64,000 nucleotides of DNA, taken from positions 51,562 to 115,561 of the forward strand of contig DGHT01000010.1 in the NCBI GenBank assembly GCA_002392765.1. The letters run 5' to 3'. The position numbers and the translations under genes are program-made. Within the stretch, counting starts at the first letter, position 1; each line of letters opens with the position of its first letter. The stretch comes from Verrucomicrobia bacterium UBA3841. Lineage in GTDB: Bacteria; Verrucomicrobiota; Kiritimatiellia; RFP12; UBA1067. Under the pieces are notes generated by a model. The model saw only the letters and a list, made by a program, of their open reading frames with translations, did no database searches and was not told where the DNA came from. Positions 16,068-24,787 of this stretch are shown in pieces.

Positions 16068-16888
16068 AAAGAATCGCCGTTTTGACATGCGCCGCGCTGT
16101 TCGCGGCCGCGCTTTGCGGAGAAGAGACCGGGCTGCGCTACACGCTCGGGACGGGCAAGTTCGAAAACGATTCCGCCTGGAGCGGCAGATGGAATCTCGC
16201 GGAGGCGTTCGGAACGCTTCTCGAGGATCAGCTCGTCCAGGGCGGAAGGTTCCTGACGGTCGAAAGCGCCGAAGGGAAGTCTCACGCCCAGGTGTCCGTG
16301 AAGGGGGCGATCGTCCGCGTGGAGGAGGCCCAGGGGCTGAAGGGCGGCGGATTCGGTTTCAAGGGAATATCGTTCAACCCTGAACTGGGGGCGGCGGAAG
16401 TGGAGGTGTCGGTTGTGGTCTCCGGCTCCGCACAGGACGGCGTGAAGAGCCAGAAGACGTTCACCGGCAAGAGCCACAAGGGATCGGTTCCTCTTTCGCG
16501 CGGCAATTCGTCGTGGTCGCTGCTGACCGAAATGCCGGGCCTTGAGAAGGACAGGATCGGCGGCGCGCTCTCCGATGCGGTCAATCAGGCGGCCTCGTTC
16601 GTGGAATCGCAGCTCGGATCGATCGTCTGGCAGGGGTCGGTCGCGGCGGTCAAGGACGGCAAGCTCGTCGTGAACCGCGGCGCGCGCGACGGCGTGTCCG
16701 TCGGCATGAAATTCGACGTGGGCGAGATGGAGAACGTCGTAGACGAGACGTCCGGCGAGCTTCTGGACAGCGAGGTGACGACCGTGGCGACTGTCGAGGT
16801 CGTCGAGGTAAAGGAGAAGATATCGTACACGACGCCGTTCGAAGGCGCGAAGAAAGGGATGGGGGTGTACCCCGCTAAACAGGAATGA
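16064..16888 (+). CDS. Exported CsgG-like protein
   Basis: About 274 residues with an N-terminal signal peptide (MKRIAVLTCAALFAAALC). The body resembles the CsgG/LpoB-like fold: a helical start (NLAEAFGTLLEDQLVQ GGRFLTVES), AEVEVSVVVSGSAQDG, then a second half with LVVNRGARDGVSVGMKFDVGEM, a motif seen in CsgG-like and FlgT C-terminal domains. Such proteins are periplasmic or outer-membrane assembly factors. It is translationally coupled to genes on both sides by four-base overlaps, so it is probably made together with the Mla-type transporter. The family call is by eye; the specific role is unknown. Confidence 0.65.
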   Translation: MKRIAVLTCAALFAAALCGEETGLRYTLGTGKFENDSAWSGRWNLAEAFGTLLEDQLVQGGRFLTVESAEGKSHAQVSVKGAIVRVEEAQGLKGGGFGFKGISFNPELGAAEVEVSVVVSGSAQDGVKSQKTFTGKSHKGSVPLSRGNSSWSLLTEMPGLEKDRIGGALSDAVNQAASFVESQLGSIVWQGSVAAVKDGKLVVNRGARDGVSVGMKFDVGEMENVVDETSGELLDSEVTTVATVEVVEVKEKISYTTPFEGAKKGMGVYPAKQE

Positions 16889-17445
16889 AACACATTGCAA
16901 TACCGCTTGCGGCCGCGCTTCTGTCCGGGTGTCTCGGCCCTGGTCCGCAGACCCCGGTCTGCTGGACGATAGCCCCGGAGGTTTCCGTCGCGAAACAGGA
17001 GCGGCCCGCCAAATGGGAATCCGTGAAAGTGGCGCGCGTCGACGTGCGCCAGCCGTTCGACGGACGCGATCTTGCGGTTTTGCGCCTGGACGGTTCCGTG
17101 GCGTTCGACCGTCTGAACGTATTCGCCGCGCAACCCGCCGCGCTCGCGAAGTGGGCGGTCTGCGACATCCTCGAAGGCTCGGGTCTCGCCGGGCGGACTG
17201 TCGCCCCCGGCAGCGCCGCGCCCGCCGCGTATTCGCTCGAGACGGAGGTGTCGATGCTTGCGCTCGATTGCAGATCCGGCGAACCGGAGGCGGCGGTGTC
17301 GGTTTCGCTCGTCCTCGTCTCCGGACGGGAAATCGTTTCGAAATCGAAGGGGGCGGGCCGCGCAAAAATCGTTTCCGGGAATCTGACGGGCGCTTTTTCG
17401 TCCGCCTTGAAGGACGCGGCCCTGAAAGCGCTGGAGGATCTGTAG
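16885..17445 (+). CDS. ABC-type transport auxiliary lipoprotein (PqiC/DUF330-like)
   Basis: A 186-residue lipoprotein with lipobox LLSGC at residues 13-17. It has the LxxSVAFDRLNVFAAQPAALAKW-type segment seen in auxiliary lipoproteins of MCE transport systems, where a YR..HRWAEPL motif is replaced by weaker text. It precedes mlaE by four bases, the usual position for the periplasmic or outer-membrane partner of an MCE transporter. I infer it links the inner-membrane MCE complex to the outer membrane. Sequence similarity is weak, so the context carries much of this call. Confidence 0.6.
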   Translation: MKHIAIPLAAALLSGCLGPGPQTPVCWTIAPEVSVAKQERPAKWESVKVARVDVRQPFDGRDLAVLRLDGSVAFDRLNVFAAQPAALAKWAVCDILEGSGLAGRTVAPGSAAPAAYSLETEVSMLALDCRSGEPEAAVSVSLVLVSGREIVSKSKGAGRAKIVSGNLTGAFSSALKDAALKALEDL

Positions 17446-17449
17446 AAGG

Positions 17450-18241
17450 ATGGGTTTTCTCGACAGCCTCGGACGCGCGGCGGCGGCGAAGGTGGAATCG
17501 TTTTCCGCCCTGTGCTCTTTCACCGGCGAGACTGCGGCGGCGATTCTGCTTCTCCCTTTCAGACCGCGCCGTTTCCGCTTCGGGGATTTCGCCATGGCCC
17601 TGCAGCGCGCCTCGTGGGATGCGCTGGCGGTCGTTTCCGGCGCGGGCGTCCTCCTCGGCGTGATTCTCGCGTTCGAGTCGGCGACGGCCCTCAAGATGTT
17701 CGGCGCGGAAGTGTACGTTTCAGATCTTCTGGCGATAGGCATATTCAGGGAGCTGGGGCCTCTTATCACCGCGATTATTCTCGCAGGGCGCACGTCGAGC
17801 GCGTTCGCGGCGGAAATAGGGACGATGAAGGCCGGAGAGGAAATCGACGCGCTCGTCACGATGGGACTGAAGCCTGTGCGGTTTCTCGTTCCGCCGCGCA
17901 TCGCCGCGACTGTCGTCGCGATGCCGGTTCTCACGGTCTGCGCCGAACTTGCGGCGCTCTTCGGGGGGGCCGCGGTGCTGCGGATGATGGACGTGCCGCC
18001 CGCCGTCTACTGGGATCACGTCAAATCGACAACAGGTCCGTGGATGATTTCGTACGGGCTTTTGAAATCCGCGCTGTTCGGATTCATCGCCGGGTTCATG
18101 GGGTGCTTCTGCGGACTGAAGACGGAACCGACTGCGGACGGAGTCGGCAAGGCGGCGACGGCGGCGGTTGTCGGTTCGATCGTGGCCGTGGGCGTTGCCG
18201 ACGGCATCATAGCGGCGGTTGGATATCTCATGGAGGGCTGA
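17450..18241 (+). CDS. mlaE: Phospholipid ABC transporter permease MlaE
   Basis: The membrane subunit of the MCE/Mla lipid transporter. Diagnostic segments are FRELGPLITAIILAGRTSSAFAAE (in two overlapping parts) and GTMKAGEEIDALVTMGL, both hallmarks of the MlaE family. Several hydrophobic helices fill the 263 residues. It stands between the auxiliary lipoprotein gene and mlaF, two bases from the latter. The complex moves phospholipids between inner and outer membranes, which supports a diderm envelope for this organism. Confidence 0.95.
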   Translation: MGFLDSLGRAAAAKVESFSALCSFTGETAAAILLLPFRPRRFRFGDFAMALQRASWDALAVVSGAGVLLGVILAFESATALKMFGAEVYVSDLLAIGIFRELGPLITAIILAGRTSSAFAAEIGTMKAGEEIDALVTMGLKPVRFLVPPRIAATVVAMPVLTVCAELAALFGGAAVLRMMDVPPAVYWDHVKSTTGPWMISYGLLKSALFGFIAGFMGCFCGLKTEPTADGVGKAATAAVVGSIVAVGVADGIIAAVGYLMEG

Positions 18242-18242
18242 A

Positions 18243-18998
18243 ATGCGCGAAGAGCCCGAAAACATTGTGGAACTCGAACATGTCGCCGCAGGATACCCGT
18301 CGGAGACCGTCCTCGAAGACGTCACGTTTTCCGTAAGGCGCGGCGAGATATTCATCCTTCTCGGCGGATCCGGATGCGGGAAGTCCACGATAATGAAGCA
18401 CCTCGCCGGACTCAACCCCGTCGTTTCCGGACGCCTTGCCGTCTGCGGAATGGAGTGGACGCCGCGCAACAGGGCCAAACTTTGCAGACGCATAGGCGTA
18501 ATGTTCCAGAGCGGTGCGCTTTTCGGTTCGATGACGTGCCTCGAGAACGTCCTGCTTCCGCTGGAGGAGTTTTCCGGACTCGGCAGGACCGAACGGCGGC
18601 TCAAGGCCGAATCGCTTCTTTCGGACGTAGGTCTTGCGGATGCGGCGGACAAGATGCCGTCCGAAATCTCGGGCGGCATGAGAAAGCGCGTCGCGATCGC
18701 ACGCGCGATGGCGCTGGACCCGGCAGTGCTGTTTCTCGACGAACCGGGCGCCGGACTCGATCCGGTGACGTCCGCGGGGCTCGACGATCTCGTTCTCCGC
18801 CTTCGCGCGGAGAGGGGTACGACGTTCGTCGTCGTATCGCACGAACTGGAGAGCATATTCAAAATCGGCGACAGGTGCGCCATGTTCGACCGCGCGCGGC
18901 GGGCGATGGTCGCGCTAGGCGCGCCGCAGGAGCTTAAGAGCGGATCGAAAGATCCTTTCGTAAGGGCGTTTTTCAACAGGGGGAGGACAAATGGCTGA
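18243..18998 (+). CDS. mlaF: Phospholipid ABC transporter ATPase MlaF
   Basis: The nucleotide-binding subunit paired with MlaE. Walker A is LGGSGCGKSTIMKHL, the signature SEISGGMRKRVAIARAM, and Walker B VLFLDEPGAGLDP; the GGMRKR form of the signature is typical of MlaF/Ttg2A. The ATG at 18243 is chosen because the frame upstream lies in mlaE, whose stop it follows by one base. It overlaps mlaD by eight bases. 251 residues is normal for the family. Confidence 0.95.
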   Translation: MREEPENIVELEHVAAGYPSETVLEDVTFSVRRGEIFILLGGSGCGKSTIMKHLAGLNPVVSGRLAVCGMEWTPRNRAKLCRRIGVMFQSGALFGSMTCLENVLLPLEEFSGLGRTERRLKAESLLSDVGLADAADKMPSEISGGMRKRVAIARAMALDPAVLFLDEPGAGLDPVTSAGLDDLVLRLRAERGTTFVVVSHELESIFKIGDRCAMFDRARRAMVALGAPQELKSGSKDPFVRAFFNRGRTNG

Positions 18999-19767
18999 AA
19001 AGGCAAGCTACGCTAAACTGGGATTCACGATCCTGCTCGGACTGGCGGGGGCGCTGTGCACGCTCGTGTATCTGGGCGGATGGTCCGGCGAAGACGGATG
19101 GGTGTTGGCCGAAACGTGCTACGACTCCCCCGTATCGGGGCTGAGCGTGGGGAGCGAAGTAAATTTCCGCGGCGTCAAGGTCGGGGAAGTGAAGTCGATT
19201 TCGTTCGTCGGCGTCGATTATCCGGAGGCCGAGGAGAAAGACCGCCAGAAAATCCGCATAGTGATGGCGTTCTACCCCAACCGCATTGTCACCAAGCCCG
19301 ACGAAACACACGCCGCGCGCCTGAAGCATCTCGTGGCGCGCGGCATGCGCGCAACGGTCGCGGCGAACGGGATAACAGGCCTTGCGAAAGTCGAACTGAA
19401 CATGCCGAAATACGAGACGCCGGAGACGAAACTGTCCTGGACTAGCGAATACGTCTACATTCCGCCGGCCCCGTCGCTTATCGAAAACTTTTCCGCATCC
19501 GCCGTCAAGCTCATGAACCATCTGAACAAGATGGATCTCGCCAGGGTTGCGAGCAACATAACGGAAATGGTCGAGTCCGCGGCGCGGACCGCCAACAACA
19601 TCGATTCGCTCGTTGAGTCGTCGTCGCCGCGGATTTCGTCCGCGCTTTCCGACCTCGAAAGCGCCGCGCGCTCGATCGCCGTCCTCGCGGAGGAACTGAA
19701 GGACGAGCCGTCGCTCGTCATACGCGGCCGCTCGTATGAACCCCTCCCCGAAACCACTTTCAAGTGA
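18991..19767 (+). CDS. mlaD: MCE-domain substrate-binding protein MlaD
   Basis: A single N-terminal membrane helix (LGFTILLGLAGALCTLVYLG) anchors the protein, followed by the MCE domain (YDSPVSGLSVGSEVNFRGVKVGEVKSI in two parts; GMRATVAANGITGLAKVEL). The C-terminal ~90 residues are helical and Ser/Ala-rich (VESAARTANNIDSLVESS, LSDLESAARSIAVLAEELKD), like the helical tails of PqiB/YebT-type or Mce proteins. It forms the hexameric lipid shuttle with MlaEF. It ends the operon; the next gene lies 241 bp away and is of different base composition. Confidence 0.92.
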   Translation: MAEKASYAKLGFTILLGLAGALCTLVYLGGWSGEDGWVLAETCYDSPVSGLSVGSEVNFRGVKVGEVKSISFVGVDYPEAEEKDRQKIRIVMAFYPNRIVTKPDETHAARLKHLVARGMRATVAANGITGLAKVELNMPKYETPETKLSWTSEYVYIPPAPSLIENFSASAVKLMNHLNKMDLARVASNITEMVESAARTANNIDSLVESSSPRISSALSDLESAARSIAVLAEELKDEPSLVIRGRSYEPLPETTFK

Positions 19768-20008
19768 ACCGCGATTAATGCGTTGACAGACAAAGCCATA
19801 GAGAAGCTACACGCCCCGACAGAATGTTGGGAGCGTAAGGGCGATGCCATAGATGTTGATGCACTCATGGACGGAGGTTGGCGGCGAATGACGATACGAC
19901 CCTATATAGCCGTGTGCCTGACTATAAAAGTGAACTTGTGGAGCAGGGGCGCGGACAGATACGCGAGGCCGGATAACGTGTGTGTAAGTTAATAGGGGGG
20001 CAGGTCGC
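19768..20008. other. Spacer at the island boundary, no gene seen
   Basis: Between mlaD and the TIR gene I see no convincing coding sequence, terminator, tRNA or attachment site. A TTGACA occurs at 19783 but no matching -10 follows. Base composition drops from this point on, so this is taken as the left edge of the accessory island. Confidence 0.5.
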
Positions 20009-21160
20009 ATGAAGTATGACATCTTTGTAAGTTACGCGCGCAAGGACAGCGAGATTGTTCAACCGGTGGTTGATCGGTTGAAGGCCGAAGGGTATCGTTG
20101 CTGGATGGACGTTGACGGTATCGAAAGTGGCGATGCGTTCAAGCGGAAGATTGTCGCGGCAATCAAAAATTCAAAGTCATTGTTGTTTTTTTCGTCCAAG
20201 GATTCAAATCAGTCGCAGTGGACGCTTAAGGAGATCAACGTTGCGGTCGAATTGAAGAAGTTGATCATACCGGTCCGATTGGATGGTTCGGTTTATTCGG
20301 ACGATATTCTCCTTGATGTTTCTGGCCTGGATTTTGTGTCGTATTACGGAGAGAATCGCGAAATGGAACTTGAAAGAATGCTGACAGCGCTCAAGAGTAA
20401 GGTCGCGTCGTGTAATGCCGGTTCTGACGCGCGACAGATTGTTCTGCCTGGCGGCGCGATCATGAGATTTAGATTATGCGCGGCAGGTGTCTTTACGATG
20501 GGGAGCCCATTGGACGAAGTTGGACGCGATGAAGGAGAGTTGCAGCATAATGTCACGCTCACCAAGGCGTTTTGGATGTCTGAAACCCCTGTGACGCAGC
20601 AGCAGTGGAAAAGCGTGATGAAGGATTGCCCATCGCGATTCAGGGGCGATGATTTGCCAGTGGAAAATGTGTCCTGGAATAGGAGCCAAGAGTTTATAAA
20701 GAAAGTCAACTCCAGGATGAAGCTCGGGATGCGTTTGCCGACTGAAGCAGAGTGGGAGTACGCTTGCAGAGCCGGTGCACCTGAGGCTTTTGGCGGAATT
20801 GGCAGCCTGGACGACATGGGGTGGTATGGAGACAATAGTGGGGGAATGGCGCATCCGGTAGGTTGCAAGGCCGCAAATGCTTGGGGCCTATATGATATGC
20901 ATGGGAATGTATGGGAGTGGTGCAATGATAAATTCTCCGAATACCCTCATGGTGATGTAATGAATCCCCTAGGGGCCGGCAAGGGGGATTTAAGAGCGCT
21001 TCGTGGAGGTAGTTGGCACAGTTGTTCTGCCAGTTGTCGTTCTGCTGCACGTAATGCGATGCCTCCTGGGTTCTCTAGCAACCGTTTTGGTTTCAGGGTT
21101 TGCTTGGATGTTGGTGGCGGATCCAAGATAACGCGGCACAATACCTTGGGCACAAGATAG
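20009..21160 (+). CDS. TIR domain - formylglycine-generating-enzyme-like (SUMF1) fusion
   Basis: Residues 1 to about 130 form a TIR domain: MKYDIFVSYARKDSEIV, then GYRCWMDVDGIESGDAF, and SQWTLKEINVA, where Glu75 sits in the place of the NADase glutamate. Residues about 148-375 are a SUMF1/FGE-type domain with FTMGSPLDEVGRDE, ETPVTQQQW, RLPTEAEWEYACRAG, YDMHGNVWEWCND and RGGSW. TIR domains in bacteria act as NAD-consuming effectors or adaptors; SUMF1-like domains either oxidise sulfatase cysteines or serve as ligand-binding C-type-lectin folds. No sulfatase lies nearby, so I infer a binding or sensor role and a possible defence or signalling function. A GGGGGG tract is 13 bases before the start. 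It is followed by a DUF4062-ATPase gene, a common companion of such proteins. Confidence 0.88.
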   Translation: MKYDIFVSYARKDSEIVQPVVDRLKAEGYRCWMDVDGIESGDAFKRKIVAAIKNSKSLLFFSSKDSNQSQWTLKEINVAVELKKLIIPVRLDGSVYSDDILLDVSGLDFVSYYGENREMELERMLTALKSKVASCNAGSDARQIVLPGGAIMRFRLCAAGVFTMGSPLDEVGRDEGELQHNVTLTKAFWMSETPVTQQQWKSVMKDCPSRFRGDDLPVENVSWNRSQEFIKKVNSRMKLGMRLPTEAEWEYACRAGAPEAFGGIGSLDDMGWYGDNSGGMAHPVGCKAANAWGLYDMHGNVWEWCNDKFSEYPHGDVMNPLGAGKGDLRALRGGSWHSCSASCRSAARNAMPPGFSSNRFGFRVCLDVGGGSKITRHNTLGTR

Positions 21161-21207
21161 GGGAACGGGGGAATGAAAGCTATCATAAAACGGAAAGAGC
21201 TCGCGCC

Positions 21208-22980
21208 ATGAGAGAGATGCGCATATTTGTCAGCAGTACGTTTTATGACATGCAAGTCGAGAGGGATTTGCTCAAGAAAGTCGTGAAAAAAAGGCTGGAT
21301 GAGAAGTTTGGCGACAGGGGTGTCATTGTCGAGTTTGTTGATTTGAGATGGGGTCTTGACACCCAAAGCGAATCAGATGTCGAAGAGAACGTATTGCGTG
21401 TCTGTTTGAGGGAGATCCGCAATTGCATGCCGTTCTTTATCTCGTTTCTTGGCGATCGCTACGGATGGGTGCCTGACGCGGGGCTTAAGGGAAAAGGGTG
21501 CGCTTTCATGGGCAAGGACGACTATCGCATGCTATGCGGCGAGAAGAACATAAGCGTGACGGAGATGGAGATATTGTACGGGGCGTTTCGAAAAGATGCT
21601 ACGCTTGGGAATTGCGTTTTTTGCTTTAGGGATGATGGGAGTTATTCGAAACTGTCCGATGCCGAAAGGACATTATATGGAGATGATGACGTCAAGACGG
21701 AGAAGCTCAGGCGATTAAAACGGAAGATATTGGCGCAATGCGAAAAGCAAGGAGATGGCAAGATAATAAACTATCGCATTGATCTTGAAGGCGACTACCC
21801 GGCGAAACTATTGTCTTTGTCGTCGTTGGCCGACGAGCTAGTGGCATGGTTCTCCAGCAAGATTGAAGACATGAAAAAAAGCGATTTGGAGACGCTTCCT
21901 GATGAACTAACGAGGGTGAACGCTTTCATAAGACGACATGAAAAGCACTATGTCGAGCGTAAAAGCGTGGAAAACAAGATATTGGATTATATTGTTAATG
22001 GAGACAATGGGTTTATTGTGCTCAACGGTGAATCGGGCTGCGGGAAGAGCTGTACTTTATCTCGGATATATAGGATGTTGGGGCAAAATGCCTCGTTCGT
22101 CCCCCTGTTCTTCTCGACAGAGTTTTCCCCTGTGGCCGTCAATGCGACGGAGGTGCTCAAATCATATACAAGGCAGCTGGAACATTATCTAGGTCAGCCT
22201 TTGCCGAGAGGTGAATCATATAACGAACTCCAAGACGTATTCAATGGTGCCATAGACAAGGTCGGTGCTTGCGAGAAGCAGGTGGTGCTACTTCTTGACG
22301 CGGCCGACGGCATGCAGAGGGACGTCGTCAGCAGAAACCTCGCATTCATTCCCGACGGAATGGCGGCGGTTGTTTCTGTCTCCAATGGTTCCTTTGCGGA
22401 TTACGGAACGTTTCACAGTAATTGCCATCACGTCAAAATGCCATGTTTCAGTCGAGAGGAGTCATTGGCGCTTATCGACTCTATAATGGGCGTGACGCGT
22501 TTCCATCTTGACGCCGGGCAGAAAGATTTGCTCTTGCTGAAAAAAACGACAGATGGCCGGACTGCATGCGAATCGCCTCTTTGGACATACTTGGCCATGA
22601 ATCTTATCTTGAATCTGGATTACTTCGATTTTCATGCAGCAAGAGGAGGCGAGATTGCACAAGGACACGAGGAGGGGGATTACGCGGCATTCCTGCGGGA
22701 AGTTTCGCGTGGCAATGTTGATGCCGTACGCTTTGTTAAGTTGCTTATAGAAATGATGCCCGCAACACCTGAAGAATTACTTGGTTTTTTTGTGGACAAG
22801 GCGCACTTTTGCTTTGGAATGGATTTCGTCAATCAATACCTCGCGTTTCTTTGCATATGCAAAGAGGGGTTTGCGTTGTGCGACTTTGAAATGTTTTTGG
22901 GGGTGAATTCCATGATCAAGTTGGCCAATTGCTTGAACTGGCCAACCAGTACGCCAATCAATATTTTGAATGGGGAATGA
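21208..22980 (+). CDS. DUF4062 - STAND/NACHT-type ATPase, probable C-terminal frameshift
   Basis: The N-terminal ~110 residues are a DUF4062 domain (MRIFVSSTFYDMQVERD, FVDLRWGLDT, FISFLGDRYGWVPD). A linker follows, then an ATPase core: VNAFIRRHEKHYVER, Walker A LNGESGCGKSC, Walker B QVVLLLDAADGM, as in NACHT/NWD-type STAND proteins. Such proteins are intracellular sensors, many in anti-phage defence. The frame ends after 590 residues with an unlikely tail (NCLNWPTSTPINILNGE). A +1 shift at the TTTTTGGGGG run (22894-22903) would continue as GGEFHDQVGQLLELANQYA and NQYFEWGMKCKLPHPAES to a stop at 23036, which looks like genuine coding sequence. I therefore suspect a one-base deletion, a sequencing error, or slippage. 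The start is the ATG at 21208; 21217 is also possible. Confidence 0.8.
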   Translation: MREMRIFVSSTFYDMQVERDLLKKVVKKRLDEKFGDRGVIVEFVDLRWGLDTQSESDVEENVLRVCLREIRNCMPFFISFLGDRYGWVPDAGLKGKGCAFMGKDDYRMLCGEKNISVTEMEILYGAFRKDATLGNCVFCFRDDGSYSKLSDAERTLYGDDDVKTEKLRRLKRKILAQCEKQGDGKIINYRIDLEGDYPAKLLSLSSLADELVAWFSSKIEDMKKSDLETLPDELTRVNAFIRRHEKHYVERKSVENKILDYIVNGDNGFIVLNGESGCGKSCTLSRIYRMLGQNASFVPLFFSTEFSPVAVNATEVLKSYTRQLEHYLGQPLPRGESYNELQDVFNGAIDKVGACEKQVVLLLDAADGMQRDVVSRNLAFIPDGMAAVVSVSNGSFADYGTFHSNCHHVKMPCFSREESLALIDSIMGVTRFHLDAGQKDLLLLKKTTDGRTACESPLWTYLAMNLILNLDYFDFHAARGGEIAQGHEEGDYAAFLREVSRGNVDAVRFVKLLIEMMPATPEELLGFFVDKAHFCFGMDFVNQYLAFLCICKEGFALCDFEMFLGVNSMIKLANCLNWPTSTPINILNGE

Positions 22981-23069
22981 AATGCAAGCTGCCACATCCT
23001 GCTGAGTCTTCGCCAAGCAATGAAGCTGGTACATGAAAGGTGTTGAATTGATAGAAACGGAGAGTTGAA

Positions 23070-24218
23070 ATGGCAAGAGAGAAGAAGCCGTATGATCTGC
23101 AATGCTGGATAGATCTGGTCAACAAGGGCCAGTGGTTCATGGTGTGGGAACGAAACTGGGTTTCGCTGTTCACATGGCGTCCCGCATTGATCCTCAAGTG
23201 GCCGCAAGAGCGGCTTGAGGCCATACATTGGCATACAGCCATCTTGAAACGCCCGGATCTCGCAGACCATTGCGACTTTGGCGCGATTCGATACAGGTTC
23301 ATGAACTATGGCTACTTCTGGGGTGGCGTTTTGGCACTTCGACCAGACCTGGCACATTATTGCGATTGGGGCCAATTGGATGAGCGCACTCGGACGGGCA
23401 TACTCTTTAAGCATCCCGAATTGATACTTTCCATTCCAGAAGAGCATATCACGGGGGAAATGTGGAGCCAGGCGATTGTGCGTGATGTGAAACTCGCAGA
23501 TCGCTGTCAGTGGGAAAAACTCTCTGAAAGCGATTGGCGTTTCCTGCTTGATATTCAGCCTTCGCTGGTTTCGCATTATGTTCCGCATGAAAATACAGAC
23601 TGGGAGATGATTTTTACGGCAGATCCCCGGATGTTGGCTACGTGTCCAGTTGAGAAGCTTACGGGTTGGACTTTGTGCAGTCTTCTGATTTACCACCCCG
23701 AATTTGCCTACCGAGCGGATTTCACTTCCATTTCGCCGCAAGAATGGAGCGAACTCCTGATTCACCGCCCGGAGTTCGCCGACAGATGCGATTTTGCCTG
23801 CTTTTCGGCATCGGAGTGGGTCAGCCTGCTATGCAGCAAGCCTGCATTTGCATCCAAGTGCGACTGGACGTTGCTCGGCGGCGAGGACTGGGAGTCTTTG
23901 CTTGGGTCGCAGCCGAAGTTCGCCAAGTACTGCGACTGGGACAAGCTGACTCCAGATAACTGGGTGCGCCTTTTTGTGCTTCAGCCAGAACTGGGCAAGT
24001 ACTGCAAGATATGGGATCAGTTCTCATTCCAAAACTGGCAAGGCATTGTCGCATATCATGGCGACTATGCATGGCGCTGTCCAGAACGGATGAGGAAAGG
24101 CATTGACGGACGAGCATGGTTCTGGGAAGCCGCAGACGCGTGGCACGAGAATGAAGAACTACAGATCGTTCGGCGCAACGAGGGTAAAACTCTGAATGGC
24201 GGAGGTTGCTATCCATGA
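23070..24218 (+). CDS. Tandem-repeat protein with 24-residue W..LL..P.FA..CDW units
   Basis: The 382-residue protein consists almost wholly of about twelve tandem units of ~24 residues. The clearest run begins EWSELLIHRPEFADRCDFAC, then EWVSLLCSKPAFASKCDWTL, then DWESLLGSQPKFAKYCDWDK. Conserved positions are a Trp at unit start, a Leu-Leu pair, Pro, a Phe/Leu-Ala pair, and Cys-Asp-Trp/Phe. I do not recognise a named domain. The pattern suggests a solenoid for protein binding, and such regions occur in rumen and gut PVC proteins. There is no signal peptide or membrane segment. It follows the ATPase gene and shares an ATGA overlap with the phosphoesterase, so it may act as the recognition partner of one of them; this is inference. 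Confidence 0.75.
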   Translation: MAREKKPYDLQCWIDLVNKGQWFMVWERNWVSLFTWRPALILKWPQERLEAIHWHTAILKRPDLADHCDFGAIRYRFMNYGYFWGGVLALRPDLAHYCDWGQLDERTRTGILFKHPELILSIPEEHITGEMWSQAIVRDVKLADRCQWEKLSESDWRFLLDIQPSLVSHYVPHENTDWEMIFTADPRMLATCPVEKLTGWTLCSLLIYHPEFAYRADFTSISPQEWSELLIHRPEFADRCDFACFSASEWVSLLCSKPAFASKCDWTLLGGEDWESLLGSQPKFAKYCDWDKLTPDNWVRLFVLQPELGKYCKIWDQFSFQNWQGIVAYHGDYAWRCPERMRKGIDGRAWFWEAADAWHENEELQIVRRNEGKTLNGGGCYP

Positions 24219-24787
24219 ACTACTACATCGGCGATTTGCATTTTGGGCATGCGAATGCCATCAAGTTTGACGCTCGTCCGTTCGCCGACATCGAGGAGAT
24301 GGATCGCGTAATGATCGAGAGATGGAATGAAACGGTCCGCGATGACGATGACGTGTACATCGTCGGGGATTTCTGCTACCGGTCTGGCCGCTCTGCAGCA
24401 TGGTATCTCTCGCAGTTGAAGGGGCATAAGCATCTCGTGGTCGGAAACCATGACTGGCTTGTACTTAAAGACGCGAAAGCCATGTCGATGTTTGCGTCTG
24501 TCAATAATTTGCTTGAGGTGGACGATGGCGAAAGGCACGCCGTCCTTTGCCATTATCCAATGGCTGAATGGCGCAATTCACGACGGACGGCTTGGCATAT
24601 TTATGGGCATATCCACACCAGCCGTAACAGGATATACGAATTCATGCGGACGCTTGACCGCGCTCTCAATGCGGGTGCGCCGGTCAATGGCTACCGCCCG
24701 TCTACATTCGACGAACTGATGGAAAACAACAGGCGGTTCAATGCGGCGGCAGGAATGAGTGATTCGATAACCGAGGAATGTACGTGA
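24215..24787 (+). CDS. Calcineurin-like metallophosphoesterase
   Basis: A compact 190-residue phosphoesterase with the family's metal motifs: GDLHFGHANAI (DxH), VGDFCY (GD), VGNHDW (GNHD) and YGHIHT (GHxH). Short stand-alone members of this type are commonly found in phages and mobile regions. The substrate cannot be read from the sequence. The start at 24215 overlaps the previous stop (ATGA), and the stop overlaps the next start by ten bases, so these genes are probably co-translated. It is paired with a RapZ C-terminal-domain protein. Confidence 0.88.
   Translation: MNYYIGDLHFGHANAIKFDARPFADIEEMDRVMIERWNETVRDDDDVYIVGDFCYRSGRSAAWYLSQLKGHKHLVVGNHDWLVLKDAKAMSMFASVNNLLEVDDGERHAVLCHYPMAEWRNSRRTAWHIYGHIHTSRNRIYEFMRTLDRALNAGAPVNGYRPSTFDELMENNRRFNAAAGMSDSITEECT

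Noticed and set aside
19783..19992. A 69-codon frame in the spacer after mlaD, and a TTGACA at 19783
   Set aside because: The frame has no ribosome site and no recognisable motif, and the TTGACA lacks a -10 at proper spacing.
22833..23765. A 310-codon minus-strand frame over the repeat-protein gene
   Set aside because: It is antisense to the CDW-repeat gene; the plus-strand translation has clear periodic repeats, while the minus one has none.
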